Shown here: positions 1 to 5,194 of the stretch, piece after piece
Layout of the letters: each line of letters opens with the position of its first letter
How positions within the stretch are numbered: the stretch's first letter is position 1
NCBI GenBank assembly: GCA_947467405.1
Contig: CANIIN010000037.1
Coordinates: 1 to 11,386 of the forward strand
From: Betaproteobacteria bacterium
GTDB lineage: Bacteria > Pseudomonadota > Gammaproteobacteria > Burkholderiales > SG8-39
DNA length: 11,386 nucleotides
Direction of reading: 5' to 3'
Program-made: the position numbers and the translations under genes
The notes under the pieces: model-generated
What the model was told of the DNA's origin: nothing
What the model saw: only the letters and a program-made list of their open reading frames with translations
The model's database searches: none

Positions 1-179
1 ACGTAGGTGCCGCTGGCGGTGATGCTGCCAAAGGTGTTGCGGCCCGCTTCGCGATCGATGTGAAAAGGCAGCGGATCCCATTCCTTCGCGAACGCCACCA
101 TATCCTCTTCGACCATCAGCATGCTCGGGCCGGTCACCTTGTCGCCCGGCACCACGTCTTCGAAATAGCGCAATTCCAT
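1..179 (-). CDS. MaoC-like acyl dehydratase, N-terminal part (cut by window edge)
   Basis: Reading leftward from ATG at 179 gives 59 residues that run off the window. The stretch EWDPLPFHID (residues 33-42), followed by a Phe-Gly and an Ala-Ser-Gly step (about residues 50-57), matches the hot-dog-fold MaoC hydratase signature (Asp...Pro-x-His-x-Asp, then F-x-x-I-A-x-G). D35 and H40 are the likely catalytic pair. Members of this family hydrate trans-2-enoyl-CoA or similar thioesters in the cytoplasm. The start is supported by AAGGA about ten bases upstream. The ATG also overlaps the stop of the upstream small gene by one base (TGATG), which implies translational coupling. The gene may belong to the same acyl-CoA pathway as the rightward genes, but it is transcribed away from them. 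The rest of the protein is outside the window, so length and C-terminal domain are unknown. Confidence 0.85.
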   Translation of the reverse strand, partial: MELRYFEDVVPGDKVTGPSMLMVEEDMVAFAKEWDPLPFHIDREAGRNTFGSITASGTY

Positions 180-505
180 CAGCGTGTTTCCTTCTTGTTC
201 TTTACTGCGTCGGTTGCGCTGCCGGCTTCCTCCAGCAGCAGCACGCTGCCGGCCGGGAAGCGGCGTTTGAAATGCTCCGGGTGCGGCGAGTTATTGAAGC
301 TGATGCCGACTGCCGGCTTCTTGCTCTCCATGCTCGACAGGCGCTCCACGCTGGCGACTTCGAGTCGCCGCGACGGCGTCTCGCCGAAGGCGATCATGGG
401 CGACTGCTGACCCACCGCCACGCTGCCGGACTGCACGTGGCCCAGCAGGATCAGCCCTCGTCCGGGAATCATCATCACGTTGTGCACTTCCACTACAGCG
501 CCCAT
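179..505 (-). CDS. Small EF-Tu domain-2-like beta-barrel protein (108 aa), function unknown
   Basis: The 108-residue product has the hallmarks of translation-factor domain 2: an N-terminal strand ending in IPGRGLILLGHVQSGSV (residues about 13-29), comparable to the IPGRG-x-V-x-x-G-x-V-x-x-G-x-V stretch of EF-Tu. It then has a R-x-x-x-V-x-S-V-E-R-x-S segment and a C-terminal AVGISFNNSPHPEHFKRRFP segment. The GTPase domain and domain 3 are absent, so it is not a translation factor in the usual sense. The start at 505 is supported by AAGGA about seven bases upstream. The stop overlaps the start of the MaoC-like gene, so the two are probably co-translated. A role as a small partner or scaffold of the MaoC-like enzyme is possible but is only inferred from the coupling. 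It could equally be an unrelated hypothetical protein. Confidence 0.8.
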   Translation of the reverse strand: MGAVVEVHNVMMIPGRGLILLGHVQSGSVAVGQQSPMIAFGETPSRRLEVASVERLSSMESKKPAVGISFNNSPHPEHFKRRFPAGSVLLLEEAGSATDAVKNKKETR

Positions 506-748
506 GGGGCTTGTCCTTGCTTGGTTCCGATGGCGCGGATTGCGCCGCCTGTCTCCTCGACCAGTCTCGTGTCGAGTACGTCATGGGTCGCTTCGAGCGG
601 GCCGGCGACCCGGCTTCGGCGGATGCTTTATGCTTCGGGCATCCTACGCAGAATGCATTGAAGCCGCAGTCCTTGGACTGGCATTTCATGCACCCGGCCA
701 TTATCCCCGATCACAGGCCAGAGGACGTCCATGTTGTACTGAATTGAA

Positions 749-782
749 CAAGGGGGCGCATTTTCGAAACTGCGCCCCCTTG
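749..782. terminator. Strong GC-rich hairpin, terminator-like
   Basis: A perfect 12-bp stem pairs 749-760 (CAAGGGGGCGCA) with 771-782, around a 10-base loop that itself contains the palindrome TTTCGAAA. No clean U-tract follows on either strand: rightward reads TCTACCCC, leftward reads TTCAATTC. Intrinsic termination is therefore plausible but not certain. It lies in the divergent region, where it could also insulate the two transcription units or sit in the leader of the leftward transcript. Confidence 0.55.
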
Positions 783-801
783 TCTACCCCCCACTTCGGA
801 G

Positions 802-820
802 ATGTCGCGAAGGGCGACAT
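802..820. promoter_or_regulatory. Perfect 7-bp inverted repeat, candidate operator upstream of the OYE gene
   Basis: ATGTCGC-GAAGG-GCGACAT is a perfect 7-bp inverted repeat with a 5-base spacer, centred about 50 bases before the OYE start codon. Size and position suit an operator for a dimeric repressor, such as a TetR- or MarR-type protein. No such regulator is encoded in the window other than the IclR protein, whose usual sites look different. It could also act as an RNA hairpin in the leader. Confidence 0.4.
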
Positions 821-852
821 TGTCTTGCAGTGACTTGATCAACGTACTTGCC

Positions 853-857
853 AGGAA
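853..857 (+). promoter_or_regulatory. Ribosome binding site fixing the OYE start
   Basis: AGGAA, four bases before ATG 862, favours this start over the upstream possibilities in the same open frame. Confidence 0.6.
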
Positions 858-861
858 TGTC

Positions 862-2028
862 ATGCCTCAATCATTGCTGTTCACGCCCCTCAAGCTGCGC
901 GAACTCACCCTGAAGAACCGCGTCGTCGTCGCGCCCATGCACCAGTACGCCGCCGACCAGGGCTTCGCCACCGACTGGCATCTCATGAATGCCGGCCGCT
1001 ATGCGGCGGGCGGGGCGGGGCTGGTGATCATGGAATCCACCAAGATCGACCGGCGCGGCCGCGGCACCCAGGGCGACCTCGGGCTGTGGCACGATGCCTT
1101 CGTTCCCAAGCTGGCGCGTGTTGTCGATTTCATCAAGAGCTGCGGCGCTGCGGCCGGCATCCAACTCGGCCATTCCGGCCGCAAGGCGCGCGTCACGCGG
1201 CCCTGGGAAGGCGGGCGTCCGTTGCGCGAGGACGAAGTCGATGCCGACGACTGGGCGGCGTGGGAGCTGGTTGCGCCGAGCGCGCTGGCCGATGACGGCG
1301 CGCCGACGCCGCGCGCGCTCACCACCAGCGAGATCCGCGCGACTGCCGAAGCCTGGGGCAGGGCCGCTGCGCGCGCGCACCACGCCGGTTTCGACATGAT
1401 CGAGATCCACGGCGCGCACGGCTTTCTGATTCATCAGTTCCTCTCGCCCGTGGCCAACCAGCGCACCGACGAGTACGGCGGCAGCGAACAGAATCGCATG
1501 CGTTTCGCGCTGGAAGTCTGCGAAGCGGTGCGCGCCGCATGGCCGAAGGAGAAGCCGCTGTTCCTGCGCGTCTCGGGCGAGGACGACGCCGGCTGGGGCC
1601 CGGCCGAGAACGTGCGCCTGGCCAAACTGGTGAAAGCCATCGGCGTGGACGTCATCGACTGCAGCGGCGGCGGCATCCTCGGCAAGCCGCCAGCAGGCGC
1701 CGGCAAGCCCACCTACGACTACCAGGTGCCCTATGCGGAAAAGATCCGCAAGGAGAGCGGCATCATGACCATGGCCGTCGGCCTGATCGTGCACGCGCAC
1801 CAGGCCGAACGCATCCTGCAGACCGGCCGCGCCGACCTCGTGGCGCTGGCGCGCGAGATGCTCTACAACCCCAATTGGGCCATGGATGCGGCGCAGAAGC
1901 TGGGCGAAGACCCGCGCTTCGCACTGGTGCCACCGCCCTATGCGTCGTGGCTGTCCAAGCGCGCCGCGGGCTTCCCGGAGATCCAGCCATCCACGTATGG
2001 CGAGCCGGAACAGTGGGTGAAGGCGTGA
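862..2028 (+). CDS. Old yellow enzyme family NADH:flavin oxidoreductase (YqjM-like)
   Basis: The product is a 388-residue FMN-dependent TIM-barrel ene-reductase, a cytoplasmic family that reduces the alpha,beta double bond of enones, enoates or dienoyl thioesters with NAD(P)H. Visible family blocks, in order: LKLRELTLKNRVVVAPM (10-26), DLGLWHD (about 73-79), QLGHSGRKA (101-109), EIHGAHGFLIHQFLSP with substrate-binding H183 and H186, and the N-x-R-T-D-E-Y-G-G-S block. The C-terminal GRADLVALAREML holds the phosphate-binding region. Length fits the short YqjM class rather than the long iron-sulphur dienoyl-CoA reductases. At the position of the redox-tuning Cys of YqjM this protein has H27 (APMHQY). 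ATG 862 was chosen because AGGAA lies just upstream and the family N-terminus begins there; the frame is open further upstream to 802. The last codons lie inside a heptamer repeat. The substrate is unknown; the neighbours suggest an unsaturated acid or acyl-CoA. Confidence 0.93.
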   Translation: MPQSLLFTPLKLRELTLKNRVVVAPMHQYAADQGFATDWHLMNAGRYAAGGAGLVIMESTKIDRRGRGTQGDLGLWHDAFVPKLARVVDFIKSCGAAAGIQLGHSGRKARVTRPWEGGRPLREDEVDADDWAAWELVAPSALADDGAPTPRALTTSEIRATAEAWGRAAARAHHAGFDMIEIHGAHGFLIHQFLSPVANQRTDEYGGSEQNRMRFALEVCEAVRAAWPKEKPLFLRVSGEDDAGWGPAENVRLAKLVKAIGVDVIDCSGGGILGKPPAGAGKPTYDYQVPYAEKIRKESGIMTMAVGLIVHAHQAERILQTGRADLVALAREMLYNPNWAMDAAQKLGEDPRFALVPPPYASWLSKRAAGFPEIQPSTYGEPEQWVKA

Positions 2029-2117
2029 GGCGTGAGAAGTGAGGTGTAAGGCGTAAGGCGTAAGGCGTAAGGCGTGGGGTGTAAGGCGTAAGGCGTGAGG
2101 CGCAAGGTGTAAGGTGA
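2020..2117. repeat. Tandem heptamer array, 14 units of AAGGCGT and variants
   Basis: Fourteen consecutive 7-base units start inside the last codons of the OYE gene. Seven are exactly AAGGCGT (2020, 2048, 2055, 2062, 2069, 2083, 2090). The rest are variants such as GAGGCGT, GAGGTGT, GGGGTGT and AAGGTGT, and a degenerate unit follows to about 2124. The stop codon (2026-2028) and the last two codons of the OYE gene lie within the array. On the opposite strand this reads as ACGCCTT repeats. Such heptamer arrays recur in intergenic regions of several proteobacteria and their function is not established. The array is a likely site of copy-number variation. Confidence 0.93.
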
Positions 2118-2138
2118 ATGGCGCAGGGCACGTTCCTG

Positions 2139-2172
2139 TAGAGTCAAGCAGGACGGGCATCTTCAAGGCATT
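2139..2172 (+). promoter_or_regulatory. Shared 34-nt upstream element, copy 1
   Basis: This stretch, centred on GGACGGGCATCTTCAAGG, aligns without gaps to 11194-11227 with 28 of 34 bases identical (by-eye alignment). It lies 79 bases before the first CoA transferase start. A shared regulator site, a promoter element or a small dispersed repeat are all possible. Confidence 0.5.
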
Positions 2173-2251
2173 GCGGTAGAAAGACGGTCCGCTCGTCACA
2201 TCAAAGGGGCGTGCAGGATCGCCATCAAGGCAGCATCGACAAGGAGGCAGC

Positions 2252-3496
2252 ATGCGGGTAGGGGACATCGCTCATCCGGAGCGCGAAGCATTCGGCAAGC
2301 CGCTGGACGGCGTGCGCATTCTGGCGCTGGAGCAGCAGCAGGCGCTGCCGTTCGCCACGCAACTCATGGCGCGCCTGGGCGCCGAGGTGATCCGCGTCGA
2401 GCATCCGGGGCGAGGCGAAACCGGGCGTGACACCTTCCCGGCCATGACGGACCCGCACGGCCGCTCCACCGGCGCGACCTTCCTGCGCAACAACTTGAAC
2501 AAGCGTGCCATCGCCGTTGATCTCAAGTCACCCAAGGGGCGCGATCTCATCCTGCGACTGGCGCCCAGGTTCGACATCGTGGCGCAGAACTTTCGCGCCG
2601 GCACGGTGCAGAAAATGGGCCTCGGCTACGAGCACATCGCGGCGGTGCATCCCAAGGTGATCTACGCCTCCATCAGCGGCTTCGGAACGGACGGCCAGTC
2701 GCCTTATTCGAAGTGGTCGGCCTTCGCGCCGGTGGTCGAGGCCATGTCCGGTTTCTACGACTTCAAGCGCCAGCCGGACGAGCCGCCGGTGGTCGGCGCC
2801 ACCGGCGCGCTGGGCGACACTTCCACCGGCCTGTACATGGTGATCGGCATGCTGGCCGCGCTGCGCCATCGCGATCGCAAGGGCATTGGCCAGCACATCG
2901 ACATTTCCATGTACGACGCCATGGTGACCCTGACCGACGTGTCGCTGAATTACTACTCGCTAGGCATGAAAAACGGCCTGGCCACGCCCAACATCATCAC
3001 GGCGTTCCGCGCCAGCGACGGCTACTTCGTCATGCTGTGCAGCCGGCGCGTGCAGATGGAGGCCCTGGCCAAGGCGGTCGGTCATCCGGAATGGCTGACC
3101 GATCCGCGCATCAGTAGCCCCTCGAGCTGGGGCGTGCATATCGAGAGCATCTTCCGTCCCGGTATCGAGGCCTGGGCCGCATCGCGCACGAGGGCCGAGG
3201 CCTGTCATGAACTGAACGGCGCCGGCGTGGCGGTGGGGCCGGTGCATTCCGCCCCCGAGGTCATGGCCGACCCGCATGTCATCGCGCGCAACATGATCGT
3301 CGAGATGCTGCGCAGCGACGGCGTCGCGACGCCCGTGGTCACGCCGGGCAATCCGATCAAGATGTCGAAGGTTGCCGAGGGCCCCGAGCATCGCGTGCCC
3401 TGGCTGGGAGAGCACACCGATGAGGTGTTGCAGCAGGAACTCGGACTTGATGCTGCGACGATTGCTGCGCTGCGGGCGGATGGTGCTATCGCATGA
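2252..3496 (+). CDS. Class III CoA transferase (CaiB/BaiF family), first copy
   Basis: The 414-residue product has the usual length of the formyl-CoA transferase/CaiB family, whose interlocked dimers move CoA between carboxylic acids through an aspartyl-CoA thioester. The N-terminal block LDGVRILALEQQQALPFATQLMARLGAEVIRVEHPG (about 18-52) is the Rossmann-type family start. The NKRAIAVDLKSPKGRDLILRLA stretch and the FRAGTVQKMGLGYE block follow. The expected nucleophile is D189 in ALGDTSTGLY, followed by the G-x-G-Q-x-x-D-I-S-M-Y-D segment. ATG 2252 has an excellent AAGGAGG at 2241-2247. The gene is about 220 bases downstream of the OYE gene, beyond a heptamer array and the 34-nt element, so it may have its own promoter. 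Donor and acceptor acids cannot be predicted. The family includes racemases (alpha-methylacyl-CoA racemase), but the overall pattern looks like a transferase. Confidence 0.92.
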   Translation: MRVGDIAHPEREAFGKPLDGVRILALEQQQALPFATQLMARLGAEVIRVEHPGRGETGRDTFPAMTDPHGRSTGATFLRNNLNKRAIAVDLKSPKGRDLILRLAPRFDIVAQNFRAGTVQKMGLGYEHIAAVHPKVIYASISGFGTDGQSPYSKWSAFAPVVEAMSGFYDFKRQPDEPPVVGATGALGDTSTGLYMVIGMLAALRHRDRKGIGQHIDISMYDAMVTLTDVSLNYYSLGMKNGLATPNIITAFRASDGYFVMLCSRRVQMEALAKAVGHPEWLTDPRISSPSSWGVHIESIFRPGIEAWAASRTRAEACHELNGAGVAVGPVHSAPEVMADPHVIARNMIVEMLRSDGVATPVVTPGNPIKMSKVAEGPEHRVPWLGEHTDEVLQQELGLDAATIAALRADGAIA

Positions 3497-3548
3497 TTGC
3501 TTTGCAGATGCCGTGCCGTCGTTATCGCCAGTCGTGAGTTCAAAACCC

Positions 3549-3625
3549 GTCATTCCCGCGAAAGCGGGAATCCAGCGTCGTTAAATTCCAAGGCACTGGA
3601 TCCCCGCTTTCGCGGCGGGGATGAC
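3549..3625. repeat. Paired palindromic repeat (ATTCCC-N8-GGGAAT type), inverted pair
   Basis: The left arm (3549-3577) contains ATTCCCGCGAAAGCGGGAAT, matching the ATTCCC-N8-GGGAAT pattern known from neisserial dRS3 repeats and related intergenic palindromes. The right arm (3594-3625) is its imperfect inverted copy, reading CTGGATCCCCGCTTTCGCGG and then GGGGATGAC. Each arm is palindromic and the two arms together form a larger inverted repeat around a spacer of about 16 bases. It sits alone between the two CoA transferase genes, with no transposase. It could act as a transcript-stabilising or attenuating hairpin, or be a remnant of a miniature mobile element. Confidence 0.85.
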
Positions 3626-3691
3626 AAGCATAGTCGCGACGTGACTTGGGCGTTTGAGAATTGGCGCTTGCCGAGGAATCCCAGACCTGAT

Positions 3692-3695
3692 GGAG
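3692..3695 (+). promoter_or_regulatory. Ribosome binding site favouring ATG 3702
   Basis: GGAG lies six bases before ATG 3702. The alternative ATG 3690 has only a distant GAGGA (3673-3677), and the TTG at 3656 has nothing convincing. Confidence 0.5.
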
Positions 3696-3701
3696 CCTTC
3701 C

Positions 3702-4928
3702 ATGCAGCAAGGTGAAAACAACAAACAATCTGCCTCCGCACTCGACGGCCTGCGCGTCCTTGACCTCGCCTCGCTGTTCCCGGCGCCGATGCTGGCGGCG
3801 ATGATGGGCGACATGGGCGCTGACGTCATCAAGGTCGAACCGCCCAGCGGCGACCCGCTGCGTGGCCTGGGCGTGAAGCAGGACGGCAAGTCGCTGACCT
3901 GGGCGGCGGTGGGGCGCAACAAGCGCGCGGTGACGCTAAACCTGGCCGATGCGCGCAGCCGACCGCTGCTCACGAGCCTGATCGAAAGCGCTGACGTGCT
4001 GATCGAGAATTTCCCGCGTGATGCGGTGGAACGTTTCGGACTTGGCTACGAACAGCTGAAGGCCATCAACCCGCGCCTCATCGTCGCCACGGTGAGTTGC
4101 TACGGCGTCAGCGGTCCGTACCGCGATGAGGCCGGCAACGGCACGCTGGCCGAAGCCTATGCCGGCCTGACGCACATGATCGGCGATGCCGACGGTCCGC
4201 CCATGCTGCCTTCGGTGGCGCTGGGCGATGCGCTCACCGCCATCAGCGGCCTGAACGGGGTGCTGGCGGCGTGCTACCAGCGCGATGCCGGCCAAGGTAT
4301 CCATGCCGGCATGGGCCAGCATGTCGATGTGGCCATCTATGAGCCCATCCTGCAACTCGTGATCAGCAGCGTGCTGCGCTATGGCGCCACCGACGTTGCC
4401 GAGCGGCGCTTCGGCAGCCGCCTGCCGGGCTCGGCGCCGCGCAACGTATACCGCACGCGCGACGACAGCTATGTAGTCATCTCCGCGCTGACCGATCGCG
4501 TGGTCAAGCGCCTGCTGGAATGCCTGGACATCGCCACGTCGGAGAACCTGCAGCGCTTCGGCACCTCGGCCGCCCGCGCGGTCAACGAGGACGCCATGGA
4601 CCAGGCGGTCGTCGACTGGTGTGCTGCGCAGGATCGTGCCCGCATCATCGAGCTGCTCACGGCGGCACGCGTTCCAGTGTCGCCGGTGAACGACATGGCC
4701 GACGTGTTCTCCGACCCGCACATCCAGGCGCGTGGCAACATCACTGAAGTAAACGATCCCGATCTCGGCGCGGTCCGCCTGCTCGCGCCCAGCCCGCGGC
4801 TGTCGCTGACGCCGTCGCGGGTGCGCTCCACCGGCCCCGCGATCGGGCAGCACAACGCCGAGGTGTATGGGGCGTTGGGGTTCGGTACAGCGCAATTGGA
4901 AGAACTGCGCGTGGCCGGTGTGATCTAG
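3702..4928 (+). CDS. Class III CoA transferase (CaiB/BaiF family), second copy
   Basis: From ATG 3702 the product has 408 residues. The N-terminal block LDGLRVLDLASLFPAPMLAAMMGDMGADVIKVEPPSGDPLR and the following NKRAVTLNL, IENFPRDAVERFGLGYE and CYGVSGPYRDEAGNGTLAEAYAGL segments are typical of the formyl-CoA transferase fold. The predicted nucleophile is D176 in VALGDALTAISG, followed by the G-M-G-Q-H-V-D-V-A-I-Y-E segment. It differs widely from the first copy, so this is not a recent duplication. In-frame starts at 3690 (412 aa) and TTG 3654 (424 aa) cannot be excluded. Two adjacent CaiB-family genes can encode a hetero-oligomer (BbsEF and phthalate CoA transferases are described examples), but both proteins here keep the Asp, so two separate enzymes are equally likely. 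Substrate unknown. Confidence 0.92.
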   Translation: MQQGENNKQSASALDGLRVLDLASLFPAPMLAAMMGDMGADVIKVEPPSGDPLRGLGVKQDGKSLTWAAVGRNKRAVTLNLADARSRPLLTSLIESADVLIENFPRDAVERFGLGYEQLKAINPRLIVATVSCYGVSGPYRDEAGNGTLAEAYAGLTHMIGDADGPPMLPSVALGDALTAISGLNGVLAACYQRDAGQGIHAGMGQHVDVAIYEPILQLVISSVLRYGATDVAERRFGSRLPGSAPRNVYRTRDDSYVVISALTDRVVKRLLECLDIATSENLQRFGTSAARAVNEDAMDQAVVDWCAAQDRARIIELLTAARVPVSPVNDMADVFSDPHIQARGNITEVNDPDLGAVRLLAPSPRLSLTPSRVRSTGPAIGQHNAEVYGALGFGTAQLEELRVAGVI

Positions 4929-4949
4929 TGGACTCCGGGCTGATCCATT

Positions 4950-5081
4950 AACCCGCGATGCGGGTTCTGGCTTAACGCCATGGAACCGCGGGCGCAGACT
5001 GTGCTCGCTCACGAGCGAGCAACCTGTTCGAATTTTCGAATGCGAGGGCGTCAGGGGGATTCGCTCGAGACGGCTTCCGCA
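4950..5081 (+). promoter_or_regulatory. Duplicated leader/control region, copy upstream of the crotonase gene
   Basis: This region aligns with 7031-7164. Positions 4950-5012 match 7031-7093 without gaps at 47 of 63 bases. After a weaker stretch needing about two gap bases, both copies end in an identical GGCTTCCGCA (5072-5081 and 7155-7164). Inside this copy are a perfect 7-bp hairpin AACCCGC-GAT-GCGGGTT (4950-4966) and a perfect 8-bp hairpin GCTCGCTC-AC-GAGCGAGC (5003-5020). Two TTCGAA palindromes follow (5027-5032 and 5035-5040). The first hairpin may also help end transcription of the CoA transferase gene, but no U-tract follows it. The rest of the 4929-5194 gap shows nothing further except the crotonase ribosome binding site. 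Confidence 0.6.
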
Positions 5082-5183
5082 GGATGCTGTCTGCACCAGC
5101 GCTTTATGTCGCGTGCCGTGTGTCATGCGCGCCATCGCGATCGCCATCGCATGTCTACCCCGAACCATCTCACCACGCTAGAA

Positions 5184-5188
5184 AAGGA
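5184..5188 (+). promoter_or_regulatory. Ribosome binding site fixing the GTG start of the crotonase gene
   Basis: AAGGA lies six bases before GTG 5195. The open frame extends upstream to 5084, but that extension contains no family sequence and has no comparable site. Confidence 0.6.
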
Positions 5189-5194
5189 AACCCA

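Larger units (their letters stand above)
506..861. other. Gene-free control region between the leftward pair and the OYE gene
   Basis: This stretch of about 356 bases separates divergent genes and should hold promoters for both. I see two strong inverted repeats (749-782 and 802-820, listed separately) and a ribosome binding site for the OYE gene at 853-857. No convincing -35/-10 pair is visible. Open frames cross 506-748 on both strands, but none has a persuasive start and a recognisable product. The best of them is a Cys-rich leftward frame from 701, discussed in the findings. Confidence 0.6.

Noticed and set aside
511..747. Rightward 78-codon frame ending just before the 749-782 hairpin
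   Set aside because: Its position before a terminator-like hairpin is tempting, but it needs a TTG start, has no ribosome binding site and no recognisable sequence. It is also antisense to the leader of the leftward genes.
2020..2117. Possible CRISPR array
   Set aside because: The units are contiguous 7-mers without spacers; it is a tandem repeat, not repeat-spacer architecture, and there are no cas genes.
871..2268. Leftward open frame of 465 codons opposite the OYE gene
   Set aside because: It is antisense to a clear family member. Its product is low-complexity and rich in Ala, Arg, His and Gly, and its start region translates the heptamer array (ALRLTPHALRLTP). Long antisense frames are usual at this GC content.
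3540..3741. Short frames with SRFRGNDGF or PAKAGIQ-like peptides
   Set aside because: These are translations of the palindromic repeat pair at 3549-3625, a common false gene call.
4950..4966. Hairpin AACCCGC-GAT-GCGGGTT as a simple terminator of the CoA transferase gene
   Set aside because: No U-tract follows, and the sequence is the left end of the block duplicated at 7031, so a terminator label alone would be misleading.
3936..5168. Leftward open frame of 410 codons opposite the second CoA transferase
   Set aside because: It has no recognisable domain and lies exactly antisense to a well-supported enzyme; it follows from GC-rich codon third positions.
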